A DNA stretch of 64,000 bases, taken from positions 1 through 64,000 of the IMG/VR virus record IMGVR_UViG_3300032046_000013; one strand, given 5' to 3'. Below the pieces are notes generated by a model. The model had not been told where the DNA came from. It saw nothing but the letters and a program-made list of their open reading frames with translations, and did no database searches. The translations under genes were made by a program, and so were the position numbers. Source of the DNA: a virus. Positions 28,278 through 34,949 of the stretch are shown here, in pieces. Positions within the stretch are counted from its first letter, which is position 1; each line of letters starts with the position of its first letter.

Positions 28278-29586
28278 AGAAAAATCGGCGAGGGAACCCG
28301 CTCCATTCACGGGGCGGGAGGAATCGCCGCCTCCTTTCCGAGTCTTGTGATCCAATGTCCGCAGGCCCAAGCCAACTTCCGGGTTGACTGCCTGCGGCCC
28401 CGTTGATCGTAGTAGCGGTAGCCACCGCGATATTCGCCGCACAACCGACCCTGATTCCCGTCCGGGCGGCCTACCAGCAGTCCTTTCCGCAGTCCGAACA
28501 CCGTGCCCTGGGAATATCGGGCGCGGATTCCCCCTGGGGCTGGCTGGGTATCATGCAACTGCCGCCGCACTGGACGATACGTGTCGTCCACCACGATCAT
28601 TCTTCCTGGCTCAATCCGCGAACCTTCGCCCGCTTCACAAGCTAAGGCCAGAGCATCCGAGCAATGAGCCTCGAACCGATCCGCATGTTTGTCCGCAATC
28701 TTCCGATAGCCGTATTGGAGCCGCAAGTCCTTCGTATCATAGCCCGCAAATTCATGCAGTTCAGCATGGGCCTCTATAAATTCCCGGATACGAGCCTTTC
28801 CGATCTCGACCGTGGAGAAGTTCGCACCCCACCGTTTATGCGCATGGTCAAACCGCACGTCCTCTAATCCCACGGACTGAATCGGATAGCAGGAAAAAAA
28901 CTTACGCAACATCTTCAACCGGGAGCCGACAATCATCGCCTGGGACGGGGCCAAAAATCCTGCGCGACTTCGGTTGTCGAACCGCTGGGGCCGTCTCCGA
29001 CAATTACGGAACCTCCGCGCTCTTCGCAAATGCCGCCGTGCTTCCAACTTCTTCACCAATAACTTCTTGCTCGGCAAGTCCAACTTCACGGCCAAGTTGT
29101 TTTCCGTCCCGCACACCACGGCATAGCCCTCGAACTTCGTTCCGTGGTCCACCCCCAGCGTTGTTACCAGAGTCTCGTGTCGCGTCTCGACCAACATCTG
29201 AATCCCCATCTCGTTGAACCTGCTCCACACGGGTTTCGCTACTCTGGCTCGCATCAGTTTCCTCGCCTTGGCAGGCGTCATGGGAGTCAATGGATGACCA
29301 CCCTTGCTCACAACCCACACCGAATGGTTGGCCAGTTTAACGCCGACATGCGGCCCGCGCTGGCCTCGCGGTAATCTCTCCTCGGGGTTGCGATCTGGGC
29401 TTAGCGAGCGATCTCGCATGGCATTCAGCGGTTCTGCCGAAGCGGGCACAACTGGAGAAGCATTGTGCCGTTCTTGAAGTAGTCCTGATCGCGTCTGCTG
29501 ACTCCTCATCGTTTTCTCAGCCCCCTAGTCAACCCTTGCGTTGCAACCGCCGTCACAAGCCCGCTCCCTTCAGGGGGCGGGTGGTT
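28278..29586 (-). mobile_element. IsrB element 2 (1309 bp)
   Basis: Left end AACCACCCGCCCCC with hairpin CCCGCCCCCTGAAGGGAGCGGG; right end hairpin CCCGCCCCGTGAATGGAGCGGG followed by 19 bases and then ATGGAAG. Excision in silico of this interval gives TAGGAGCAACGTCATGG, a stop, a ribosome binding site and a start in correct spacing. The ends match element 1 in layout although the genes differ strongly. No transposase gene. Confidence 0.85.
28307..29320 (-). CDS. isrB: IsrB RNA-guided nickase-type protein 2
   Basis: A 337-residue protein if started at GTG 29320, which aligns its beginning (VWVVSKGGHPLTPMTPAKAR) with that of the other IsrB. RuvC-I Asp58 in LGVDHGTKFEGY, bridge helix RRHLRRARRFRNCRRR, RuvC-II Glu153 in VGLEDVRF, RuvC-III His219/Asp222 in AHCSDALA. 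No HNH lies between RuvC-II and III. The C-terminal domain has GGYRYYDQRGRRQSTRK. The frame is open to 29509, but that extension lies in the presumed RNA. The two IsrB proteins share architecture but low identity, so they entered separately. Confidence 0.88.
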   Translation of the reverse strand: MWVVSKGGHPLTPMTPAKARKLMRARVAKPVWSRFNEMGIQMLVETRHETLVTTLGVDHGTKFEGYAVVCGTENNLAVKLDLPSKKLLVKKLEARRHLRRARRFRNCRRRPQRFDNRSRAGFLAPSQAMIVGSRLKMLRKFFSCYPIQSVGLEDVRFDHAHKRWGANFSTVEIGKARIREFIEAHAELHEFAGYDTKDLRLQYGYRKIADKHADRFEAHCSDALALACEAGEGSRIEPGRMIVVDDTYRPVRRQLHDTQPAPGGIRARYSQGTVFGLRKGLLVGRPDGNQGRLCGEYRGGYRYYDQRGRRQSTRKLAWACGHWITRLGKEAAIPPAP

Positions 29587-29602
29587 GACGTTGCTCCTAC
29601 GT
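29321..29602 (-). ncRNA. Omega RNA of IsrB element 2, with guide
   Basis: The region between the left end and the chosen GTG start carries a terminal hairpin, several GC-rich inverted repeats and ends CCCCGAGGAGAGATTACCGCG, comparable to ACTCCGAAGGGAGACTTATC in element 1. The guide would be 29602-29587 (ending GAGCAACGTC), drawn from the end of the fibre gene and its ribosome binding site. Total length about 280 bases fits known IsrB RNAs. Confidence 0.6.
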
Positions 29603-31054
29603 AGTATCAGAATAACCCCAGCCGATAACATTGACCGTAATTCCCAATATGCCAGCAACGGTAGCCCACCATTCGATCCAATGATTATCCATCAACACGG
29701 GAATTATCATCGGGTTTTCGTTGTAGTATAGAACCGAACGAACGGTGGCACCTTTGGCGTCCCCGGGTTTGCGAAATTCCACATTGGAAGTTCCGTCATA
29801 AGGGTTCCCGCTGAGCATGACTTCCAGGAAAGCCACAGTCGTTCCCTGGGGCGCAACGGCGGATAAATCCAGGATTTGCCAACCTTCCGAAGATTCAGTT
29901 AAGGCCGCATCCAACACCGTGAGAGCAATCACGGACTCAGAGAAATCTGGCGGAGGCATTGGCAAGTCGCTTTGATTATGGACCAGATCGGAATACGATG
30001 GATAGCGAACATCAAAAGTATCGTCTGGCAGTAACCCATCTGCTTCAGGAGTGCCCATCACGGTAATTTCTTTGGTATCCTCATTATTGCCCGTGATAGT
30101 ATATTGATGACCACGAATGATACCGGAGGTGACAACTACTATCAGATTCTTTAACGAATCGTCTGGATAGCCAGTCACGCTGTAAATGTGGGTGCTTGAC
30201 ACATTAGTAACCGTGTCCTGCGCATAAACGCCTTCGTGCTGTAATACGAAACAATTCGGATTTACAGTGCCATGGTAAATCTCAACACAAGTTAATGTAT
30301 CGAGGCTAAGAATCGGAGTTGAGAAATCCATGTTGACCAATATCGGGTTTATCAGATTAAGAACCATGCCTGATTCGACCAGCAATCCATTGGTGCATTC
30401 GATTGCTCGATGGTTCGTGTCGACATTGAGAATCATGGGCAAAACCAGACTCAATATCGGTTTAATGTTCGCTTTTTTACTGATCGCCACCGCCGCGCCA
30501 GTATTACCCAAGCCGAATATGCTTTCGAGGGCATAGATAGTCCCTCCTGAACACAGAAGGGAATTAACGCAGGTGCCACTCATGATTCCCGAAGCCACCA
30601 CCCGATGAATCAGAATCTGTGCTCCAGACCGGACTTCGATCAGGGCTGGTTTATTAACCGTATTGCCGGTCACCATATTTAATAGCGTAAAATATTTGCC
30701 TGAACCTGGATCGATGGTAATAAGATTTACCCCGGTATTGGATGTGCCTACCAGATATGCACCATCTTCAAATTTGAGAATCGCATGATCGTGTGCGGCG
30801 GTGATCGATAGGTCCTCGGCGTATTTACCAGGACAGACCAGAACCTGGGGCCATTTACCCGAGGCTCGCAAAATGGCTGTGCGGGCCAGACCCTGGGTGA
30901 TCGTCGGATAATGGTTAAGTTCGTCATCGGCCTCGAATGTCGGAGAGACCTCGATGAACGCATCGGAAGGACAACCCCCTGGACCAGGAACTCCCCTGGG
31001 ACCCCGAGGCCCTTCGGGACCCGAAGTCAGTTCTGGAATGTTGATAACCGGCAT
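29597..31054 (-). CDS. Tail fibre/spike with short collagen-like stalk and beta-helix
   Basis: A 485-residue protein. After 12 residues there is a short collagen-like stretch (GPEGPRGPRGVPGPGG), then a repetitive beta region (about 60-290) with patterns like AILKFEDGAYLVG and IYALESIFGLG that fit a right-handed parallel beta-helix of pectate-lyase type. The C-terminal about 100 residues look like a separate beta-sandwich tip. ATG 31054 is in TGATG with the previous stop. A role as virion-attached adhesin or decoration is inferred. It is followed immediately by IsrB element 2. Confidence 0.7.
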   Translation of the reverse strand: MPVINIPELTSGPEGPRGPRGVPGPGGCPSDAFIEVSPTFEADDELNHYPTITQGLARTAILRASGKWPQVLVCPGKYAEDLSITAAHDHAILKFEDGAYLVGTSNTGVNLITIDPGSGKYFTLLNMVTGNTVNKPALIEVRSGAQILIHRVVASGIMSGTCVNSLLCSGGTIYALESIFGLGNTGAAVAISKKANIKPILSLVLPMILNVDTNHRAIECTNGLLVESGMVLNLINPILVNMDFSTPILSLDTLTCVEIYHGTVNPNCFVLQHEGVYAQDTVTNVSSTHIYSVTGYPDDSLKNLIVVVTSGIIRGHQYTITGNNEDTKEITVMGTPEADGLLPDDTFDVRYPSYSDLVHNQSDLPMPPPDFSESVIALTVLDAALTESSEGWQILDLSAVAPQGTTVAFLEVMLSGNPYDGTSNVEFRKPGDAKGATVRSVLYYNENPMIIPVLMDNHWIEWWATVAGILGITVNVIGWGYSDTT

Positions 31055-31377
31055 CACATATTCCTGCCCATGACCTGAATCGAGAAATTGGATGGTGTAA
31101 CGGCCACGACCCGCATCCGCCATTTCTGAAGTGCGTAGGAAACGAAGAGGATCGTCGGTTCGGCCTGGCCCGTCACGGCCTGATTAAACGCATCCGTCCG
31201 CCATTGGTCATCCAGCCACAGATCGAAATAGATGTCGAGATCAACATCGGTCACGACGAATATCGAAAAGGGCAGAAGCACTCCCTCGGACATCAGGATC
31301 GGATTGGACGTATAGGTTCCAGCATCCCTCGCGGCCAAGGGAAAAATCGGTCCACCGTCCATAAAAATCTCAGGCAA
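31054..31377 (-). CDS. Small structural protein
   Basis: A 107-residue protein starting at TTG 31377, which has GGAGGAGG 8 bases ahead, better than any upstream start in the open frame to 31455. Beta-rich sequence (FSIFVVTDVDLDIYFDLWLDD). It lies between a connector-like protein and the fibre gene, so it may be a head-proximal or fibre-anchoring part. No family recognised. Confidence 0.55.
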   Translation of the reverse strand: MPEIFMDGGPIFPLAARDAGTYTSNPILMSEGVLLPFSIFVVTDVDLDIYFDLWLDDQWRTDAFNQAVTGQAEPTILFVSYALQKWRMRVVAVTPSNFSIQVMGRNM

Positions 31378-31381
31378 GGTT

Positions 31382-31507
31382 TTATCCTCCTCCTCCACAA
31401 AGCGACTCAGGGACCTTAGACTCCTGAGAGTTTCCGAGAGTCCGAGCGAGCACATTCAATTTGCTTTCGGTAGCAAATTCTAGGGATATTTTTGCTGAAC
31501 GAATCAT
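31382..31507 (-). CDS. Very small ORF, 41 residues, between structural genes
   Basis: The frame starts at ATG 31507 within TAATG of the previous gene and ends 4 bases before the next TTG start, exactly filling the gap. It reads MIRSAKISLEFATESKLNVL and ends in CGGGG, where the glycine codons double as the next gene's GGAGGAGG ribosome binding site. Exact fit of both ends argues for a real gene; function unknown. Confidence 0.5.
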   Translation of the reverse strand: MIRSAKISLEFATESKLNVLARTLGNSQESKVPESLCGGGG

Positions 31508-32358
31508 TAAGACATGACTCCTTCAAAATACGATTGATATCCTGGAATTAAGCCGATCACCCTGAAAATCCTGAACGGCAATCTCTGGCTCTTGAGTCCG
31601 ATAGGCTGTGGCGGTGTCGCCTTTTTCCATCCTTCAATGGCCTGATCCCATGATTGTCGTAATTGGGAAGCCAAAGCCTGGTATCGGGGTCCCCGATCAA
31701 TGCTCAAGCTATGGCCGTCGGTGTAGCTCATGGCATTCGCTATTTCCATCCGAGCGCGGCTTTCCAGGGCATAGATCAGGCCCCCGGTCGTTATCAGGTC
31801 CTCCGGCACGGTATCAAAACTCAGGGGCCGGTATTGCGGACCGCGAATCACGATATGATCCAAGGCGTTGGCCAGACAGGTCATCAGGGTGTCGGTCGGC
31901 CATTGAAACACAGGCTCATCCAGCCGATACCAACTCACCAGATCGTCCATTAGTCGGATGCGCAACTGTGTGATGTAATACTGCAGCATCGTGATCTCGC
32001 CGATCTCGATCACGCCTCCGATCAGTATTTTCAGGTTCCGGCCCTGATAAGTCAGATCACCCGTGAATTCGATTCGATACAGGCCGAACTCCATGAAGGA
32101 CGGAAGAAAACTGATGCTGTAGCGACCAGTTCCCAGATGTTCAAGAATTACTGACCCGCCTTCGGCCAGGGTTCCGCTTACCAGTTGGAGATTCAGAACG
32201 ACTTCGCCCTCGCGGAGGACCCGGGCGCGAGGGTTATCCACGTCCGCGAGATTGGATTGCGGATCACGGAAGCTAACCCGGATTGAAATCAGGGCTTGCT
32301 TCTTCTGCTCCCGCACCTCATTGGGTAGGGTTGCCCCGAACTCGAAGACTCGGGCCAC
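31507..32358 (-). CDS. Structural protein with Ig-like domain (head-tail connector region)
   Basis: A 283-residue protein from GTG 32358. The first about 125 residues form a beta-sandwich-like domain (ISIRVSFRDP, GGSVILEHLGTGRYSISFLP). The rest is helical and ends in a beta segment. Its place a few genes after the major capsid protein fits a neck or head-completion role, but no signature supports a specific name. Confidence 0.5.
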   Translation of the reverse strand: MARVFEFGATLPNEVREQKKQALISIRVSFRDPQSNLADVDNPRARVLREGEVVLNLQLVSGTLAEGGSVILEHLGTGRYSISFLPSFMEFGLYRIEFTGDLTYQGRNLKILIGGVIEIGEITMLQYYITQLRIRLMDDLVSWYRLDEPVFQWPTDTLMTCLANALDHIVIRGPQYRPLSFDTVPEDLITTGGLIYALESRARMEIANAMSYTDGHSLSIDRGPRYQALASQLRQSWDQAIEGWKKATPPQPIGLKSQRLPFRIFRVIGLIPGYQSYFEGVMS

Positions 32359-32366
32359 AGCATCTC

Positions 32367-32849
32367 CTATCGAGCACCGGACCCGATCTGGGTAGCACGG
32401 TCTTCTTCCTCAGCTTGCCTCTTCACCTCTTCCAACCGAATGTCATATTCATTATCGACCGTCGGGTCTGCGAACTCGTTCATCTCTTTACCGCGTTGCC
32501 GTATCACCCCGGCTGGACTGGAAACCGGATTCCCGGGAACCGGCTCGCCCACTTCCAACTCGACCAAGAACTTGCGTTCGATGAAATCGCGGATCGCCCG
32601 GGACTTCAATAGTTGCTCATCCGTGTAGTAGGCCCCGAGGTCTTTGGTCTCGTGCGGTTCCAGTGTCTCGAAACTCACCATCTGGCCCAGGGCGTTCTGG
32701 GTGCCGAGGTCACCGAGGAACAACCGGGTGTCGGTCATGTTCTTGAACCGCCGCCGCCCCGTGGTGCTGGCCTTCTCGGGTTGAGTATCGAATAACTTTT
32801 TCGGTGTCCCGGTAATCCCCTCGTTTCGGTCGCCTGCTTGCTCGCTCAT
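32367..32849 (-). CDS. Small head-region protein of unknown function
   Basis: A 160-residue protein from ATG 32849, which overlaps the upstream stop (ATGA); the frame is open further upstream but that part lies inside another gene. It includes KNMTDTRLFLGDLGTQNALG and a proline-bearing segment PVPGNPVSSPAG before an acidic helix. These fit a small capsid- or connector-associated protein. No family recognised. Confidence 0.5.
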   Translation of the reverse strand: MSEQAGDRNEGITGTPKKLFDTQPEKASTTGRRRFKNMTDTRLFLGDLGTQNALGQMVSFETLEPHETKDLGAYYTDEQLLKSRAIRDFIERKFLVELEVGEPVPGNPVSSPAGVIRQRGKEMNEFADPTVDNEYDIRLEEVKRQAEEEDRATQIGSGAR

Positions 32850-33397
32850 TTCATCCCTCCTGTTTTTCTGCGTCCCCTTCCGGGAACGGTTTCCGCATCG
32901 GTGCGGCTCACCCCGAATAGTGCCGTCGATGACGGCGGTTCGGGAATCTCTGGTTCTGGCAAAGGAACTGGTGGTTCTGCTGGATTTGATGTTGACACTC
33001 TCCCAAGAGGTATGGTGCCTCCTTGATTGCTTGGCCCATAACCATCGGTCGGCGGTCGATGTGGCGGAGACACTGACTGAGCGACCATACACAGAGCCAA
33101 TGCCTTGTCCAAATCGGTGAATCGCCGCAGTTCTGCCGGTGTCCAATTTTGGAGATCAATCCATCCGTTCGGACTGAGACTGATCTTTTCCCGAGACGGT
33201 TTGACACTCCCCACGGCTAAAGCCGGGAGATTCTTCAGAGGCATGATGCCTCCAAACGGCTCTGCCCGAGCCTCAAGGCGCAGGGCGTTGCCCTCGGTAT
33301 CTGAGCGGCGATTCCGGTCAAGCCCTGGTGGCGAGTTCAGAACCAACTTCGCCACCGTCACGTTGGTAAAAATTGTGCCTTTATCCAGATCAACCAT
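32846..33397 (-). CDS. Phage protein carrying two in-frame TnpB right-end fragments
   Basis: A 183-residue protein from ATG 33397, next after the capsid gene. Residues about 41-65 (ARAEPFGGIMPLKNLPALAV) are the translated TnpB right end in a frame different from tnpB, and about 125-136 (QGGTIPLGRVST) a shortened version of it. The phage-derived parts read NGWIDLQNWTPAELRRFTDL and a proline-rich C-terminus, suggesting a flexible virion protein. The gene stays open through both fragments, so it has absorbed them as linker sequence. Original function unknown. Confidence 0.6.
   Translation of the reverse strand: MVDLDKGTIFTNVTVAKLVLNSPPGLDRNRRSDTEGNALRLEARAEPFGGIMPLKNLPALAVGSVKPSREKISLSPNGWIDLQNWTPAELRRFTDLDKALALCMVAQSVSPPHRPPTDGYGPSNQGGTIPLGRVSTSNPAEPPVPLPEPEIPEPPSSTALFGVSRTDAETVPGRGRRKTGGMK
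32992..33022 (-). repeat. Shorter orphan TnpB right end (copy 3)
   Basis: On the plus strand TTGACACTCTCCCA is followed directly by AGAGGTATGGTGCCTCC. This equals the right end of the TnpB element with the central hairpin arm removed (24 bases missing) and two base changes. It lies 180 bases from copy 2 in the same gene. The shared end TTGACAC again marks the element boundary. Confidence 0.65.
33201..33276 (-). repeat. Orphan TnpB right end (copy 2)
   Basis: This 76-base segment is nearly identical to 233-309, the right end of the intact TnpB element: TTGACACTC, the ACGGCTAAAGCC hairpin, GATTCTTCAGAGGCATGATG and so on, differing at only a few positions. It holds the last about 13 codons of tnpB plus the terminal hairpin, and nothing else of the gene. 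The end is the same GTGTCAA; a guide, if used, would be 33200-33181 (starting ACCGTCTCGG). Confidence 0.85.
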
Positions 33398-33462
33398 CGA
33401 AAGGGAGGGGCGGGGTCTCACACCGCCGCCCGCTCCCGTTCCTTTCGTGTCCTGATCACCGA

Positions 33463-34404
33463 TTAGGCGATGATGCTATGGGTCATCTTGGCCACGCCGT
33501 TGGCGCAGGTGATGGCCAAGCCGATCAGTTCGTAGCCCACGAGACCCAGGCGCAGATTCTTCGGATCATCCGCCGGGATCACGTCCACGTCTTTACGGAT
33601 CGGCATCCATCCGCAGAACTTCGGAGTCGCCAGGACAAAGACTCGGCCCGCAGTGATCTGGTCCGACACGTAGTAGTCGGCTCCCCAGTGGGAACCCAGG
33701 TAGCCAGATTCCCGGACTTCCTGCATTCCGACCTGGTCCAGGTCCTGGAAAGTCCAACGCCGGATGCCTTGGGTGCCGTAGGGACTCATCAGAACTGCCG
33801 CTGGCACGAGCCGGTGCCGTTCCACCTCGGTAAAGAGCCGAGCCAGATGGTCCCGGTCCATGTAGGTGCTACTGGTGATCGCCGTGTTGTTGATCGTCGA
33901 GGCGGTATTCAAGGCACCGAACCCGATGAGGTCCTCCCGGAGTTCCATCCCCTCGATCAGCCGGTCCTTGGCACGGTCCAAGGCCCGGAAACGCCGGGTG
34001 TAGAGTTCCCGGTAGGGAATCTGCGGAGTCGCCACGATCTCGAACGGTTCGACCTCTATGCGGGCACCCTTCATCTCGACCATCCGGTTGGTCCCGAATC
34101 GTCCGACCTTGACCGCCGGAACGTCCGGCAAGTCCTTGTCGTAGATCAGGGGCACGCCGTCCGGCATCTGCTCGATCACCACGAACTTCCGAAAGATGCC
34201 CTTGTAGTCGAGTTTGGTGCGAACCGGGTTGGCCATGTTCGCTGCGATCTTCCGCAGTCCCATCTCCGACTGCATGACCCGGGACAGCGCGGCCTCTTTC
34301 TGCATCAGCCGCTGGGCCTGTTGAACTCGGCCCTGGTGGGTCGAGTAATCGGGATGATACGACCGCCGATTCACGGTAGTTACGGGGGCACTTTGAGTTT
34401 TCAT
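33463..34404 (-). CDS. Major capsid protein
   Basis: A 313-residue protein of HK97-like type: a helical N-terminal about 50 residues (delta-domain-like), KLDYKGIFRKFVVIEQM, then ELYTRRFRALDRAKDRLIEG for the spine helix, and a C-terminal half ending in DDPKNLRLGLVGYELIGLAI. It follows a decoration-like and a scaffold-like gene, the normal order. RKIAANMANPVRTKLDY at 51-67 is a candidate processing region (see findings). Start ATG 34404 has GGAGG ahead. No separate maturation protease gene is visible in the window. Confidence 0.8.
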   Translation of the reverse strand: MKTQSAPVTTVNRRSYHPDYSTHQGRVQQAQRLMQKEAALSRVMQSEMGLRKIAANMANPVRTKLDYKGIFRKFVVIEQMPDGVPLIYDKDLPDVPAVKVGRFGTNRMVEMKGARIEVEPFEIVATPQIPYRELYTRRFRALDRAKDRLIEGMELREDLIGFGALNTASTINNTAITSSTYMDRDHLARLFTEVERHRLVPAAVLMSPYGTQGIRRWTFQDLDQVGMQEVRESGYLGSHWGADYYVSDQITAGRVFVLATPKFCGWMPIRKDVDVIPADDPKNLRLGLVGYELIGLAITCANGVAKMTHSIIA

Positions 34405-34416
34405 CTGTTCACCTCC

Positions 34417-34896
34417 TTATATCAAGATCGGGGCCTGGTAAACGTCCAGGGCGGTCGGGGTTGAGGACGGCAGGCCGTCGCCACTGACGATCTTGAGATA
34501 TGCGGACTTGCCGGTGCCGTTGTCGTTGTCCCACAGACCATCGGCTCCGACATACAGCGGATCATTCAGGCTGTAAGTCCCGCCAGTCGGAGTCTCGGTC
34601 CACGGGGTCGTCCCGTCGGCCTCGGGGATCAATCGAAGTTTGTTGCAACCGAAGATCACGGTGCAGATCAGGCTATCCGTCTGCACTGTCTCCGCGATCT
34701 GGATGTCGCCCTTCAGATCATACACCGAGTTGTTTTGGAACACCCCGATGATGTCATCCGAAGTGGCGAGTTTGGCGCCGGAGGCTCCGAGTTTCGCCGG
34801 GGACCCGCCGTAATACGGGTTGGACGCCGCATCAGCGGCGTCCAGGGCGATTTCCCCGTCTTTGAAGCCACCCCACTGAAGGATGTCAACTGACAT
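34417..34896 (-). CDS. Capsid decoration or head-fibre-type protein
   Basis: A 159-residue protein from ATG 34896 (the frame is open to 34953 but that overlaps the scaffold gene). It is beta-rich with few charged clusters and many Asp/Gly turns (DDIIGVFQNNSVYDLKGD, GGTYSLNDPLYVGADGLWDN). This matches small DUF2190/lambda gpD-position proteins encoded directly upstream of the capsid gene, which stabilise the shell. The assignment is positional plus pattern. Confidence 0.6.
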   Translation of the reverse strand: MSVDILQWGGFKDGEIALDAADAASNPYYGGSPAKLGASGAKLATSDDIIGVFQNNSVYDLKGDIQIAETVQTDSLICTVIFGCNKLRLIPEADGTTPWTETPTGGTYSLNDPLYVGADGLWDNDNGTGKSAYLKIVSGDGLPSSTPTALDVYQAPILI

Positions 34897-34949
34897 GTTT
34901 TTCTGCTCTCTATTCTGTGCTCGTCGCTGAGCACGGTCTGGTTCCCATT

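Noticed and set aside
26283-29320. Calling these proteins IscB or Cas9-like with HNH
   Set aside because: Only about 65 residues lie between RuvC-II and RuvC-III, with no HNH His/Asn pattern. The architecture is IsrB.
29321-29509. N-terminal extension of the second IsrB
   Set aside because: The extension aligns with no part of the other IsrB, has no PLMP-type sequence and lies where the omega RNA should be.
33403-33437. GC-rich hairpin after the capsid gene (GGGAGGGGCGGG/CCCGCTCCC) as another IsrB end
   Set aside because: The stem has a 3-base bulge and the AACCACCC start and 19-base right-end spacing are missing. It may be a transcript-processing or pausing hairpin, but the support is too weak to annotate.
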